Source: Prado023 sp963700475 (lineage in GTDB: Bacteria; Actinomycetota; Actinomycetes; S36-B12; CAIYMF01). From it: DNA of 64,000 nucleotides. The position numbers and the translations under genes are program-made. The stretch spans positions 1 to 64,000 of the forward strand of contig CAVOXR010000004.1 in the NCBI GenBank assembly GCA_963700475.1, written 5' to 3'. Shown here piece after piece: positions 38,635 to 47,271 of this stretch; position 1 is the stretch's first letter; every line of letters starts with the position of its first letter. Below the pieces are notes generated by a model. It was given only the letters and a program-made list of their open reading frames with translations. It searched no databases and was not told the DNA's origin.

Positions 38635-40293
38635 ATGAAGATCCGTGGACGCGGACTCGGGGTGAGCGCACTGGTCGTGGCCGGCGCACTGACCCTCGCC
38701 GCATGTGGTGGCTCTGACGGCGGTGGCGGCGATGCTGCCGCGTCGGGTGGCGCCTCCGGTGGTACCTATTCGGTCGGACTGGAGACCCCCCAGGACCTGA
38801 CCCCCAGCAACTGCTACGACCTCTACTGCGCCAACATCCTTCAGGGGATCACGACTGGCCTGTACACCTTCCAGACCGAGGGATCGTCGATGTCGACGGT
38901 CGGCACCCCGCTGCTCAAGTCGGTCACCACCTCTGATGGCGGCACCACCTACGTCATCGAGATCAACGCCGGCAGCAAGTTCACCAACGGCGAGGCCGTC
39001 ACGGCCCAGACCTTCGTGGACACCTGGAACTTCACCGCCAATGGCGGCAACGGCCAGCAGCTCGGCTTCGTCTTCGGGCCGTCCCAGCTCAACGTCTCGG
39101 GCTATGCCGACGTCGCCGACGAGAAGAGCACCGATGGGAAGATGTCGGGCCTGAAGGCCACCAGCGACACCACCATCGAGATGACCCTGGACGCCCCGAT
39201 GGGTCAGCCCCTGTTCGAGAACTACGTCGCCGGTCCCCAGGTGCTCCCGATGCCCAGCGTGGCGTTCGAGGACATCGAGGCCTACAACAAGCAGCCGATC
39301 GGCAACGGCCCGTACATGATGAAGGAGCCGTGGTCGACCACCGGCGCCACCATCGTGCGCAACCCGGACTACGCCTACACCCCGGGCAAGGCCGACCAGA
39401 TCGACTTCCGGTTCTACGCGGACGCCAACGCCGAGTGGGCTGACCTCCAGGCCAACAACCTCGACGTCGTGTCCAACCTCCCCCAGGCTGCGCTCGCCAC
39501 TGCGGCGACCGTCCTGGGCGACCGCTACATCAACGAGGCGGCCATGTCGTTCTCGTACGAGGCCTACCCGACGCAGGTCAAGGCCTTCGAGAAGCGGGAA
39601 GTGCGTGTTGCGCTGGCCAAGGCTGTTGACTGGAACGAGATCAACAGCAAGCTGTACTTCGACACCCGCACCGTTGCCACCGCCTTCGCTCCTCCGACCG
39701 TCGATGGTGGCGGAACGGACGCGTGTGGTGAGGACTGCACCTTCGACCCGGCTGCTGCCAAGGCAATGCTTGACGCTGCCGGAGGCATCCCTGGGAACAA
39801 GGTGGAGATCGCGGGCCTGGCCAACAGCGAGAACGCCGCGGCCAAGGCCGAGTGCAACATGATCCAGAAGAACCTCGGGGTCACCTGCACCGTCAAGCTC
39901 TTCGAGTCCTTCGGCGAGATGCTCGACGCCTTCAACAAGCTGGGCGCCGAGCGACGAGGGATTCATCCTCGGCCTCGGCTGGGGTGCGGACAACCCGACG
40001 CTGGCCAACATGATCGCGCCGCTGTTCGCAACCGGTTCCGGTTCGAACTACATCGCCTACAGCAGCCCCGAGTTCGACAAGCTGATCGCTCGAGGGCAAC
40101 CAGTCCGCTGATGAGGCGGAGGCTGTGTCGCAAGTGGCAGCAGGCCCAGGACGTCGTCTACAAGGACTTCGCCGGCCATGCGACCCAGTGGCGCAACAAC
40201 GTGGGCGGGTACTCGACCAACGTGTCCAACGTGAAGATCAACCCGGGTGGCTTCATCAACATCGCCGAGATCACGGTCAACTCGGCGGGTTGA
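38635..40293 (+). CDS. Family 5 peptide-binding lipoprotein, frame interrupted three times
   Basis: An oligopeptide/dipeptide ABC receptor of about 551 residues. The signal is MKIRGRGLGVSALVVAG with lipobox LAAC. SBP_bac_5 landmarks are SVGLETPQDLTPSNCYDLYC, TVGTPLLKSVTTSDGG, FTNGEAVTAQTFVDTWNF, GNGPYMMKEPW and REVRVALAKAVDW. Three single extra bases near 39952, 40091 and 40131 shift and finally restore the frame. Corrected, the gap reads EDEGFILGLGWGADNPTLAN onward to SKWQQAQDVVYKDF, all fitting the family. TATTCT at 38525-38530 is a candidate -10. It occupies the position next to typA where mycobacteria carry the related lipoprotein gene lpqW. Confidence 0.85.
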   Translation: MKIRGRGLGVSALVVAGALTLAACGGSDGGGGDAAASGGASGGTYSVGLETPQDLTPSNCYDLYCANILQGITTGLYTFQTEGSSMSTVGTPLLKSVTTSDGGTTYVIEINAGSKFTNGEAVTAQTFVDTWNFTANGGNGQQLGFVFGPSQLNVSGYADVADEKSTDGKMSGLKATSDTTIEMTLDAPMGQPLFENYVAGPQVLPMPSVAFEDIEAYNKQPIGNGPYMMKEPWSTTGATIVRNPDYAYTPGKADQIDFRFYADANAEWADLQANNLDVVSNLPQAALATAATVLGDRYINEAAMSFSYEAYPTQVKAFEKREVRVALAKAVDWNEINSKLYFDTRTVATAFAPPTVDGGGTDACGEDCTFDPAAAKAMLDAAGGIPGNKVEIAGLANSENAAAKAECNMIQKNLGVTCTVKLFESFGEMLDAFNKLGAERRGIHPRPRLGCGQPDAGQHDRAAVRNRFRFELHRLQQPRVRQADRSRATSPLMRRRLCRKWQQAQDVVYKDFAGHATQWRNNVGGYSTNVSNVKINPGGFINIAEITVNSAG

Positions 40294-40338
40294 TAGCACC
40301 CAAAGCGAACGGCTCACGGCCTATGCTGTGAGCCAACT

Positions 40339-40370
40339 CGGGGGGACGTCCCACACGGGGCGTCCCCCCG
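40339..40370 (+). promoter_or_regulatory. Intercistronic hairpin after the peptide-binding protein
   Basis: Bases 40339-40352 pair with 40357-40370 (14 bp with one G-U pair, ACAC loop). A smaller hairpin, GGCTCAC/GTGAGCC, precedes it at 40311-40334. Placed after the receptor gene, it probably limits read-through into the permease genes. Confidence 0.65.
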
Positions 40371-40412
40371 ACGCATTGCCGTTCGATTCCTCCTCCAGCA
40401 GATGGGGTGCAC

Positions 40413-41337
40413 ATGGGCCGCTACGTGATCCGGCGCCTGTTGCAGATGATTCCTGTCTTCTTCGGCGTGACGTTCATCATGTACTACCTGATGTTCGCCC
40501 TCGGTGACCCGATCAAGAACCTGGGCGCCGGCAAGCAGAAGAACCCGGCCTACGAGGCCTTCCTGCGGCAGGAGTTCAACCTCAATGACCCCTTCATCGT
40601 CCAGTACCTGAAGTACATCCAGGGGATCTTCACCGGTGACTTCGGCTCGACATTCGCGGGGAAGGCCGTTTCGGAGATATTCGCCGAGCGTTGGCCGGTC
40701 ACGCTCACGCTGGGTCTGACCGCCTTCGCCATCGAGGTCGTCCTGGGCATCGGCCTGGGCATCCTGGTGGCCGACGCGAAAGGGTGGGGTGCTGGACCGC
40801 CTGTCACTCGGCACCACCCTGGTGGTCATCTCGATCCCCGTGTTCGTGCTGGGCTTCGTGGTGCAGTACGTCTTCGGTGTGAAACTCGGCTGGTTCCCTC
40901 CGGCGGGGATCGCCGACGGCTGGCCGACCAGCTACATCCTGCCGGCCTTCGTGCTTGCCTCGCTCTCGCTGGCCTACGTCCTGCGGTTGACCCGGTACAA
41001 GTTGCTGGAGACCTTCGGCGCTGACTTCATGAGGACGGCGAAGGCCAAGGGCCTCTCGGACGCGGCCATCATGCGCAAGTACGGCCTGCGCAACTCACTG
41101 ATCCCGGTCGTGACCTTCCTCGGCGCCGACCTGGGGGCCCTGATCGGTGGTGCTGTCATCACCGAGGGCATCTTCAACATCCCCGGCATCGGCCAGCAGT
41201 TGTACCAGTCGATCAAGCTGCAGGAGGCCGCAGTCGTCGTCGGAATCACGACAATCATCGTCATCATCTTCCTGCTCATGAGCCTGCTGGTCGACGTCCT
41301 GTACGCCTTCCTGGACCCGAGGATTCGCTATGAGTGA
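40413..41337 (+). CDS. Peptide ABC transporter permease (DppB type), frame interrupted by one extra base
   Basis: An integral membrane permease of about 307 residues. The N-terminus MGRYVIRRLLQMIPVFFGVT is typical of DppB/OppB and the coupling loop is RYKLLETFGADFMRTAKAKG. The frame breaks near 40781-40785 after ILVADAKG and continues as GVLDRLSLGTTLVVISIPVF. The end is VDVLYAFLDPRIRYE. It forms the translocation channel with the next permease. The stop overlaps the start of the DppC-type gene by 8 bp. Confidence 0.87.
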
Positions 41338-42278
41338 CAACACCCCGCAGGCTGAGCTACATCCTCGTCGCCGAGCCCGACGAGGACCGCTTGGCGCCAC
41401 CCGTCGACCGGTCGAAACCGCGAACCCTGGCCGGGGATGCGTGGTACGACCTCCGCCACAACGTCGTCTTCTGGATCAGTGCGGTGATCCTCGTCATGGT
41501 CACGGCGATGGTGCTCTTCCCGGGCCTGATCGCGGATGCGGAGAAGACCTCGTCGCTGTCGGGGGGCTGTGACCTCTCCAACTCGCTGCTCCCGCCGAGC
41601 AAGGAGTACTGGTTCGGGACCGACCAACAGGGCTGCGATGTCTTCTCGTTGTCGGTCTTCGGTGCGCGACCCAGTGTGATGGTGGGCGTGATCGCGGCTC
41701 TGGTGACGACCATCTTCGGCGCCTTCGTCGGGTTGATCGCTGGTTTCTACGGTGGCGCCACTGACTCGGTGCTCTCGCGGATCATCGACATCTTCTTCGG
41801 GCTGCCCCTGCTCGTCGTCGGCATCGCCGCGTTGTCAGCGATCAGCCTGCCGGGGATCTGGGGGGTCGTCCTCGTCCTGTGCGTGCTCGGCTGGGTCGGG
41901 GCGGCGCGAATGGTGCGGGCCCAGACGATCGAGGCCAAGAGCCAGGACTACACGACCGCCGCGCGCGCTCTCGGGGCCAGCAACGGTCGGATCATGGGGC
42001 GCCACATCCTGCCCAACGCGATCGGGCCCAGCATCGTCCTGGCAGTGATCGGCCTCGGTGGCTTCATCGCGGCTGAGGCGACGTTCACCTTCCTCGGTCT
42101 GGGGATCCGCCCTCCCCAGTTCAGCTGGGGGACGATCATCTCTGAGTCCCAGGCCGTGTTCTGGCAGGCACCCTGGACCCTGCTGTTCCCGGCGGTCTTC
42201 CTGAGCCTGACTGTCCTCGCCTTCATCCTGCTCGGTGATGCCGTCTCCGAAGCCCTTGACCCCAAGCTGCGGAGGTGA
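41330..42278 (+). CDS. Peptide ABC transporter permease (DppC type), frame interrupted by one extra base
   Basis: A permease of about 315 residues with the DppC pattern: one helix after the N-terminal tail (NVVFWISAVILVMVTAMVLF), the FGTDQQGCDVFSLSVFGAR segment, and the coupling loop AKSQDYTTAARALGASNGRI. The natural start is ATG 41330, overlapping the DppB stop (MSDNTPQAE). One surplus base near 41360 separates it from YILVAEPDEDRLAPPVD in the next frame; the ATG at 41334 is in frame with the rest but gives a less plausible N-terminus. Confidence 0.85.
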
Positions 42279-42281
42279 CCC

Positions 42282-43277
42282 GTGGCCGAGATGCTGCTTG
42301 AGGTCGAGGACCTTTTCGTCGAGTTCAGCACTCGCGACGGGGTAGCTCGCGCTGTGAACGGGGTCTCGTTCACCGTGGAACGCGGTCAGACCGTGGCCAT
42401 CCTGGGCGAGTCCGGGTCCGGGAAGTCGGTCACCGCCCAGGCGATCATGGGGATCCTCGACACCCCGCCCGCCCGGATCGCAGGGGGCTCGATCCGACTG
42501 CAGGGCACGGAGCTGATCGGGCTGCCGGAGGATGAGTACCGACAGGTCCGCGGCCGGCAGATCGCCATGATCTTCCAGGATGCCCTGTCGGCACTCAACC
42601 CCGTGATGACGGTCGGTGCCCAGATCTCGGAGATGTTCCGCCAGCACGAGGGCGTGCGCAAGTCCGAGGCGCGCAAGTCCGCTGTGGACGTGATGAAGCG
42701 GGTGAAGATCCCCGGAGCGGCGGAGAGGTTCGACGACTACCCCCACCAGTTCTCCGGCGGCATGCGCCAACGCATCATGATCGCGATGATGATCGCCCTC
42801 AAGCCCGAGGTCCTCATCGCCGACGAGCCGACGACAGCCCTCGACGTGACCGTGCAGTCCCAGATCATGGACCTCCTCCAGGAGCTCAAGGAGGAGACCA
42901 ACATGGGTCTCATCCTGATCACCCACGACCTCGGAGTTGTCGCGGACGTCGCCGAGCGGATCCTGGTGATGTACGCGGGTCGCACGATGGAGCGCGGGAC
43001 TGTCGACGAGATCTACACGAACACGGCCAACCCGTACACCTACGGGCTCCTTCAATCCATCCCCAAGATCGACAAGCGCGTGGAGCGCCTGCCCGCCATC
43101 AAGGGCCTGCCCCCGAGCCTGTACGGGGTCCCGGACGGCTGCGCGTTCAACCCGCGCTGCCCGATGGCGGCTGACATGTGCCGCGTCGGGGAGCCGCCGC
43201 AACTGCTCGAGGTGGCCCCGGACCACCTGAGCCGGTGCTGGTTCGCCCAGGAGGTGCTCGCAGATGGCGTCGCATGA
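42282..43277 (+). CDS. Peptide ABC transporter ATP-binding protein (DppD type)
   Basis: A 331-residue ATPase. It has Walker A GESGSGKS, Q-loop MIFQDALSALNPVM, signature FSGGMRQRIMIAM, Walker B VLIADEPTTALDVT and the switch histidine in ITHDLGVV. The C-terminal oligopeptide-transporter extension has cysteines (GCAFNPRCPMAADMC) that bind an iron-sulfur cluster in some homologues. Start GTG 42282 lies 3 bp after the permease. It overlaps the next ATPase by 14 bp. Unlike its upstream neighbours it is intact. Confidence 0.93.
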   Translation: MAEMLLEVEDLFVEFSTRDGVARAVNGVSFTVERGQTVAILGESGSGKSVTAQAIMGILDTPPARIAGGSIRLQGTELIGLPEDEYRQVRGRQIAMIFQDALSALNPVMTVGAQISEMFRQHEGVRKSEARKSAVDVMKRVKIPGAAERFDDYPHQFSGGMRQRIMIAMMIALKPEVLIADEPTTALDVTVQSQIMDLLQELKEETNMGLILITHDLGVVADVAERILVMYAGRTMERGTVDEIYTNTANPYTYGLLQSIPKIDKRVERLPAIKGLPPSLYGVPDGCAFNPRCPMAADMCRVGEPPQLLEVAPDHLSRCWFAQEVLADGVA

Positions 43278-44340
43278 GCCGGTCCGGGTGATCGAGGCCA
43301 CGCACATGGTCCGGCACTACCCCATCACCCAGGGCATCATCTTCAAGAAGCAGATCGGCACGGTCCAGGCCGTCGATGACGTGACTCTGTACCTCGACGA
43401 GGGAGAGACGCTCGCGATCGTCGGCGAGAGCGGCTGCGGGAAGTCGACCACGGGCCGACTCCTCATGGGACTCGAGGCGCCCACCTCCGGATCGATCAAG
43501 ATCAATGGTGAGGAGATCACCACGCTCAGCGGCAAGGCGATGCGTGCCAAGCGCCGGGACATCCAGATCATCCTCCAGGACCCCTACACCTCACTGAACC
43601 CCCGGATGACGGTGGGGACGATCATCGGCGAGCCCTTCGACATCCACCCTGATGCCCTGCCCAAGGGAATGTCGAAGAAGGACGCCGTCGCGGCACTGAT
43701 GGACCAGGTGGGTCTCAACCCGGAGTTCATCAACCGGTACCCGCACCAGTTCTCCGGGGGTCAGCGCCAGCGCATCGGGGTCGCCCGGGCACTCGCGCTG
43801 AAGCCCAAGATCATCATCGCTGACGAGCCGGTTTCGGCCCTGGACGTCTCGGTCCAGGCCCAGGTGATGAACCTGCTGTTCGACCTGCGTGACCAGATGG
43901 GGCTGTCCTACATCTTCATCAGCCACGACCTGGCCGTCGTGCGCCAGATCGCCGACCGGATCGCGGTCATGTACCTGGGCAAGATCGTGGAGACCGGGCC
44001 GCAGGAGCACATCTACCGCGCTCCGGCACACCCCTACACCAAGGCGCTGCTCTCAGCCGTCCCCCTGCCCGATCCGGTGGCCCAGCGGGCGCGCACGCGC
44101 ATCCAGCTCGAGGGTGACGTGCCCAGCCCAGCCAACCCGCCGTCGGGCTGCCGGTTCCGGACCCGCTGCTGGAAGGCCCAGGACATCTGCGCCTCTGAGG
44201 AGCCCCTCCTGCGCGACATGGGCGGGGGCCAGTTCGCCGCCTGCCACTTCCCGGAGATGCCGGAGGAGGGGTGGCAGGATTCCCGCACCGTCGGCGGCGA
44301 GGTCCTTCCCGAGACCGAGGTCACGGGGTCCGCCCAATAG
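43264..44340 (+). CDS. Peptide ABC transporter ATP-binding protein (DppF type)
   Basis: A 358-residue ATPase, the usual partner of DppD. It has Walker A GESGCGKST, Q-loop IILQDPYTSLNPRM, signature FSGGQRQRIGVARAL, Walker B IIIADEPVSALDVS and ISHDLAVV. The C-terminal oligo_HPY region carries the cysteines CRFRTRCWKAQDIC. With the two permeases and receptor this completes a peptide importer. A further, motif-less ATPase paralogue follows 62 bp downstream. Confidence 0.93.
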   Translation: MASHEPVRVIEATHMVRHYPITQGIIFKKQIGTVQAVDDVTLYLDEGETLAIVGESGCGKSTTGRLLMGLEAPTSGSIKINGEEITTLSGKAMRAKRRDIQIILQDPYTSLNPRMTVGTIIGEPFDIHPDALPKGMSKKDAVAALMDQVGLNPEFINRYPHQFSGGQRQRIGVARALALKPKIIIADEPVSALDVSVQAQVMNLLFDLRDQMGLSYIFISHDLAVVRQIADRIAVMYLGKIVETGPQEHIYRAPAHPYTKALLSAVPLPDPVAQRARTRIQLEGDVPSPANPPSGCRFRTRCWKAQDICASEEPLLRDMGGGQFAACHFPEMPEEGWQDSRTVGGEVLPETEVTGSAQ

Positions 44341-44402
44341 GACCAGCCGACCTGTGATGTGATGCAGGGAACTGCCCGCGCGGTGGATTGACGGAGGTGC
44401 AC

Positions 44403-45504
44403 GTGACGAGTCCGGTCGATGCCGTGCGGCCCGTTGTCCGGGCTCGAGGCCTTCGCGTGGAGTCGCCCGGCCCGCGGGCAGGCGTCCTACGCCGTCGTGG
44501 GGGTGTGATCCGGGTCGTCAATGGGTTGGACCTCGAGGTCGGTGCGGGGGACCTCCTCTGGCTGGTCGGCCCGCCTGGTGAGGGTGCCGCAGAGGCGGGA
44601 CTGCTGCTCACAGGCGACCTGTCACCGACCGCGGGCTCGTTGGAGTTCGAGGGCCGGGACCTGTCGGCGGTGCGGGGCCGGCGGCGTGCACGAACCCGCC
44701 GTCGGCTGGTGCAGGCTCGACATGGTTGCAGCCGCGAGCCTCGATCCCCGGCGCACGGCCGCCGACATCGTGGCTGAGGCGGCCGCCGGATCGGCACGGT
44801 CAGTGACCGCGGTTCACCGGGCTGAGGCAGCCGATCTCCTGGCGACGCTGGGAGTTTCGGCCGACTCAGCCGCGGCGCGGACGGCGGCCCTCACTGACGG
44901 CGATCGGCATCTGGTCGACGCGGCGCGCGTGGTGGCCCTGCGGCCCAGGGCGGTCGTGTACCGCCCGTCGTCGATCATCGGGCTGGACGATGACCCTGTG
45001 TGGGTTGCGCTGACCGGGCTGCGCGCGACGTCCGCCACCGCGCTCGTGGTCGTCAGCGAGGGCCTGCCACCGGCACTGGCGGCCGAAGACCGGGCCCTGG
45101 TCTTCTGCGGAGGTCGCGTCGTGGAAGTGCTCCGCTCCGGCGACCTTGCCCATCCGCTGCATCCCTACACGATCGCGCTTCGAGGGCGTGTGGCCGCTCA
45201 ACCGACACCGGCGGCTGCCGAGGGTCGATCGGGCCGCAGGTCGGAGCTGGGCGATGGCGGCTGCCCGTACCGGTCCGAATGCCCCCGGGCCAAGGCCCGA
45301 TGCACGACGGAGGTGCCTCGGCTCAGCCGGCCACTCGGGGCGACACATGACGTCGCCTGCCACTTCCCCGAGGATCCACGTCGGCCGCAGGCTGTGGAGG
45401 GCCTGTACGGATCCGGCCCAGTGCTGGGGGGTGGAGGTGGGAACGCCGACACCCTGCCACCGCAGTCCGACGAGCCGACCGCCAGGGAGTTCGCCGAGGG
45501 GTGA
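44403..45504 (+). CDS. Degenerate oligopeptide ABC ATPase-like protein without catalytic motifs
   Basis: After correction of one surplus base near 44717-44719 this is a protein of about 366 residues that aligns by layout with DppF. It begins RARGLRVESPGPRAGVLRRR, then GDLLWLVGPPGEGAAEAG where Walker A should be. LTDGDRHLVDAARVV stands in place of the LSGGQ signature, AVVYRPSSIIGLDDD in place of Walker B, and VVSEGLPPALA in place of the switch histidine. The oligopeptide C-terminus with cysteines is kept (GCPYRSECPRAKARC). It cannot bind or hydrolyse ATP in the normal way. GTG 44403 follows GGAGGTGCAC. It may be a regulatory subunit or a decaying copy. Confidence 0.72.
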
Positions 45505-45561
45505 GCCGTCCCGCGGCACCGATGCCCCATGGGGAAGTCCGCCCGTAGCAGCGTTGGCGAC

Positions 45562-45576
45562 TACCCTGTGCGCTTA
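45562..45576 (+). promoter_or_regulatory. Possible leaderless promoter of mshB
   Basis: A -10-like TACCCT (45562-45567) ends 8 bases before the mshB ATG and no ribosome-binding site is visible, so the mRNA may start at or near the start codon. No convincing -35 was found. Confidence 0.25.
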
Positions 45577-46466
45577 TGGAATCCGCTGATCATCGCCTGC
45601 TCCTCGTCCACGCCCACCCTGACGACGAGACCATCGGGTCGGGGACCACGATGGCGCGCTACGCCGCCGCACCGGGGACGTCGGTCACCCTCGTGACGTG
45701 CACCCTCGGCGAGGAGGGCGAGGTCCTGCTGCCCGAGGTCTCGCACATCGCTGCCGACCAGGAGGACCGCCTCGGCGAGCACCGGATGACTGAGCTGGCC
45801 GACGCGATGGCCGCGCTGGGCGTCACCGACTGGCGACTCCTCGGAGGGCCGGGGACCTACCGCGACTCGGGCATGGTGGGGACGCCGCCCAACGACCGCC
45901 CGGACTGCTTCTGGCGTGCTGACCTGCTCGCGGCCACCACCCACCTCGTGGAGATCATCCGCGAGGTGCGCCCGCAGGTGGTCGTGACCTACGACGACTT
46001 CGGCGGCTACGGCCACCCCGACCACATCCAGGCGCACCGGGTGGCCATGTACGGGGTCGCCCTCGCCGAGGCGCCCTCGTTCCGCCCCGACCTGGGCGAG
46101 GCGCACGGCGTCGCCAAGGTCTACTGGACTGCCTTCCCCAAGGGGATGCTGCGCGCGGGGATCGAGGCGCTGCGGGCGGCGGGGGAGACGACCGGGTTCG
46201 CGGCGATGGACCCCGACAACCTCACGTTCGGGATCGACGACGAGCTGGTCACGGCCGCCATCGACGGCAGCGGCTTCTACGAGCACAAGCTCAACGCGAT
46301 GCGGGCGCACGCCACCCAGATCTCGCTGGACAGCGGGTTCTTCGCCCTGAGCAACAACATCGGCTCACCGGCGATGTCCACCGAGTACTTCCGGCTCGTG
46401 CGCGGCCAGGCGGCCGGGCCGTTCGATCATGACGGCCGGGAGATGGACCTGTTCGCAGGGGTGTGA
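45576..46466 (+). CDS. mshB: Mycothiol deacetylase (GlcNAc-Ins deacetylase)
   Basis: A 296-residue zinc deacetylase of the PIG-L family that removes the acetyl group from GlcNAc-inositol, the second step of mycothiol synthesis. The zinc and catalytic motif is LLVHAHPDDETIGSGTTMARY (H14, D16, D17); the third ligand is in GGYGHPDHIQAHR. The MshB-specific TYDDFGGYGHPDH and length distinguish it from the amidase Mca. The start is ATG 45576. It lies between the peptide transporter genes and a small lipoprotein, in the order typA...mshB seen in mycobacteria. Confidence 0.93.
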   Translation: MESADHRLLLVHAHPDDETIGSGTTMARYAAAPGTSVTLVTCTLGEEGEVLLPEVSHIAADQEDRLGEHRMTELADAMAALGVTDWRLLGGPGTYRDSGMVGTPPNDRPDCFWRADLLAATTHLVEIIREVRPQVVVTYDDFGGYGHPDHIQAHRVAMYGVALAEAPSFRPDLGEAHGVAKVYWTAFPKGMLRAGIEALRAAGETTGFAAMDPDNLTFGIDDELVTAAIDGSGFYEHKLNAMRAHATQISLDSGFFALSNNIGSPAMSTEYFRLVRGQAAGPFDHDGREMDLFAGV

Positions 46467-46493
46467 GCCGGGCGGCCCGCCTGCATGCGAACG

Positions 46494-46526
46494 CGGGGCC
46501 GGCCCGTCACTGCACTACCGGCCCCG
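46494..46526 (+). terminator. Hairpin after mshB
   Basis: CGGGGCCGG (46494-46502) pairs with CCGGCCCCG (46518-46526), a 9-bp GC stem with a 15-base loop, 28 bases after the mshB stop. TAAAGT at 46548-46553 may be the -10 of the next gene. Confidence 0.5.
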
Positions 46527-46627
46527 AACCGGTCGGTCGCTTCGGGGTAAAGTGCGCCGCTGTCCGCACATCCCGGGGTCGCGACTGCTTTGCGCGGGTT
46601 GGGCCCCCACCCCTGGAGGAGTCCCGC

Positions 46628-47131
46628 ATGATCACGTTCCGCAAGACCGCCGGCGTCGCCGCCGCGCTCGCCCTGGCCCTGTCAATGTCCGCCTGCTCGT
46701 CGGGCAGCGAGACCGCTACCGAGACGCCCGCCGCGTCCGCCCCTGCCGCATCCGCGCCTGCGAGCCCGTCGCCCACCGCGACCAGCTCGGTCGGTGCGGC
46801 CAGCGAGGCCTTCTGCACCAGCTCAGCAGCCTTGAAGGCCGAGCTCGAGAACCTCAAGACGCTTGTCAAGGGCGGGTCGGTCACCGTCGAGGCGTTGCAG
46901 ACGGAGAAGGACGCCCTGAAGACGGCGGGTGAGCAGGCCAAGACCGACGCCGAGGCGCTGGACACCGCAGTCAAGGCGGAGGTCACCGCCGCCCAGGCCG
47001 CGTTCCAGACGGCCATCGACGCGATCCCAGCCGACCAGACCGGTCTGAAGGAGGTGGCGGCCTACACCGCCGCTGCCGTCGTCTTCGCCAAGGCGCTCGA
47101 CGCGATCGACAACGAGGTCGGCTGCGCCTGA
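46628..47131 (+). CDS. Small Ala-rich lipoprotein of unknown function
   Basis: A 167-residue exported protein. The signal is MITFRKTAGVAAALALALSM with lipobox SAC, followed by an Ala/Pro/Thr/Ser linker of about 35 residues and a helical domain of about 110 residues (FCTSSAALKAELENLK to AIDNEVGCA). Cysteines at both ends of the domain could form one disulfide. Strong heptad-like Ala/Lys/Leu content suggests a helical bundle or coiled coil. Start ATG 46628 follows CTGGAGGAGTCCC. It is transcribed as a single gene between two hairpins. I do not recognise the family. Confidence 0.7.
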   Translation: MITFRKTAGVAAALALALSMSACSSGSETATETPAASAPAASAPASPSPTATSSVGAASEAFCTSSAALKAELENLKTLVKGGSVTVEALQTEKDALKTAGEQAKTDAEALDTAVKAEVTAAQAAFQTAIDAIPADQTGLKEVAAYTAAAVVFAKALDAIDNEVGCA

Positions 47132-47147
47132 CCCTCGAGTGACGCCG

Positions 47148-47183
47148 ATGTGGGCCCGTCCTCTGCGGAGGCGGGCCCACATC
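47148..47183 (+). terminator. Terminator after the small lipoprotein
   Basis: GATGTGGGCCCG (47148-47159, minus its last base) pairs with CGGGCCCACATC (47172-47183), extended by CCTC/GAGG around a TGCG loop, with one bulged T. It also ends the opposing minus-strand gene. Confidence 0.75.
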
Positions 47184-47271
47184 CACGTTGAATCGGGTCC
47201 GGATCGGGCGACCTCACCCAGGTGTCGTCATGCGCGCGACCGAGCATGCCCTCGCGTACCTGTTGCCGCCG

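Noticed and set aside
40081..40140. Genuine split of the peptide receptor into two proteins
   Set aside because: Three +1 events restore the original frame and the intervening codons fit the family, so one gene with base errors is simpler.
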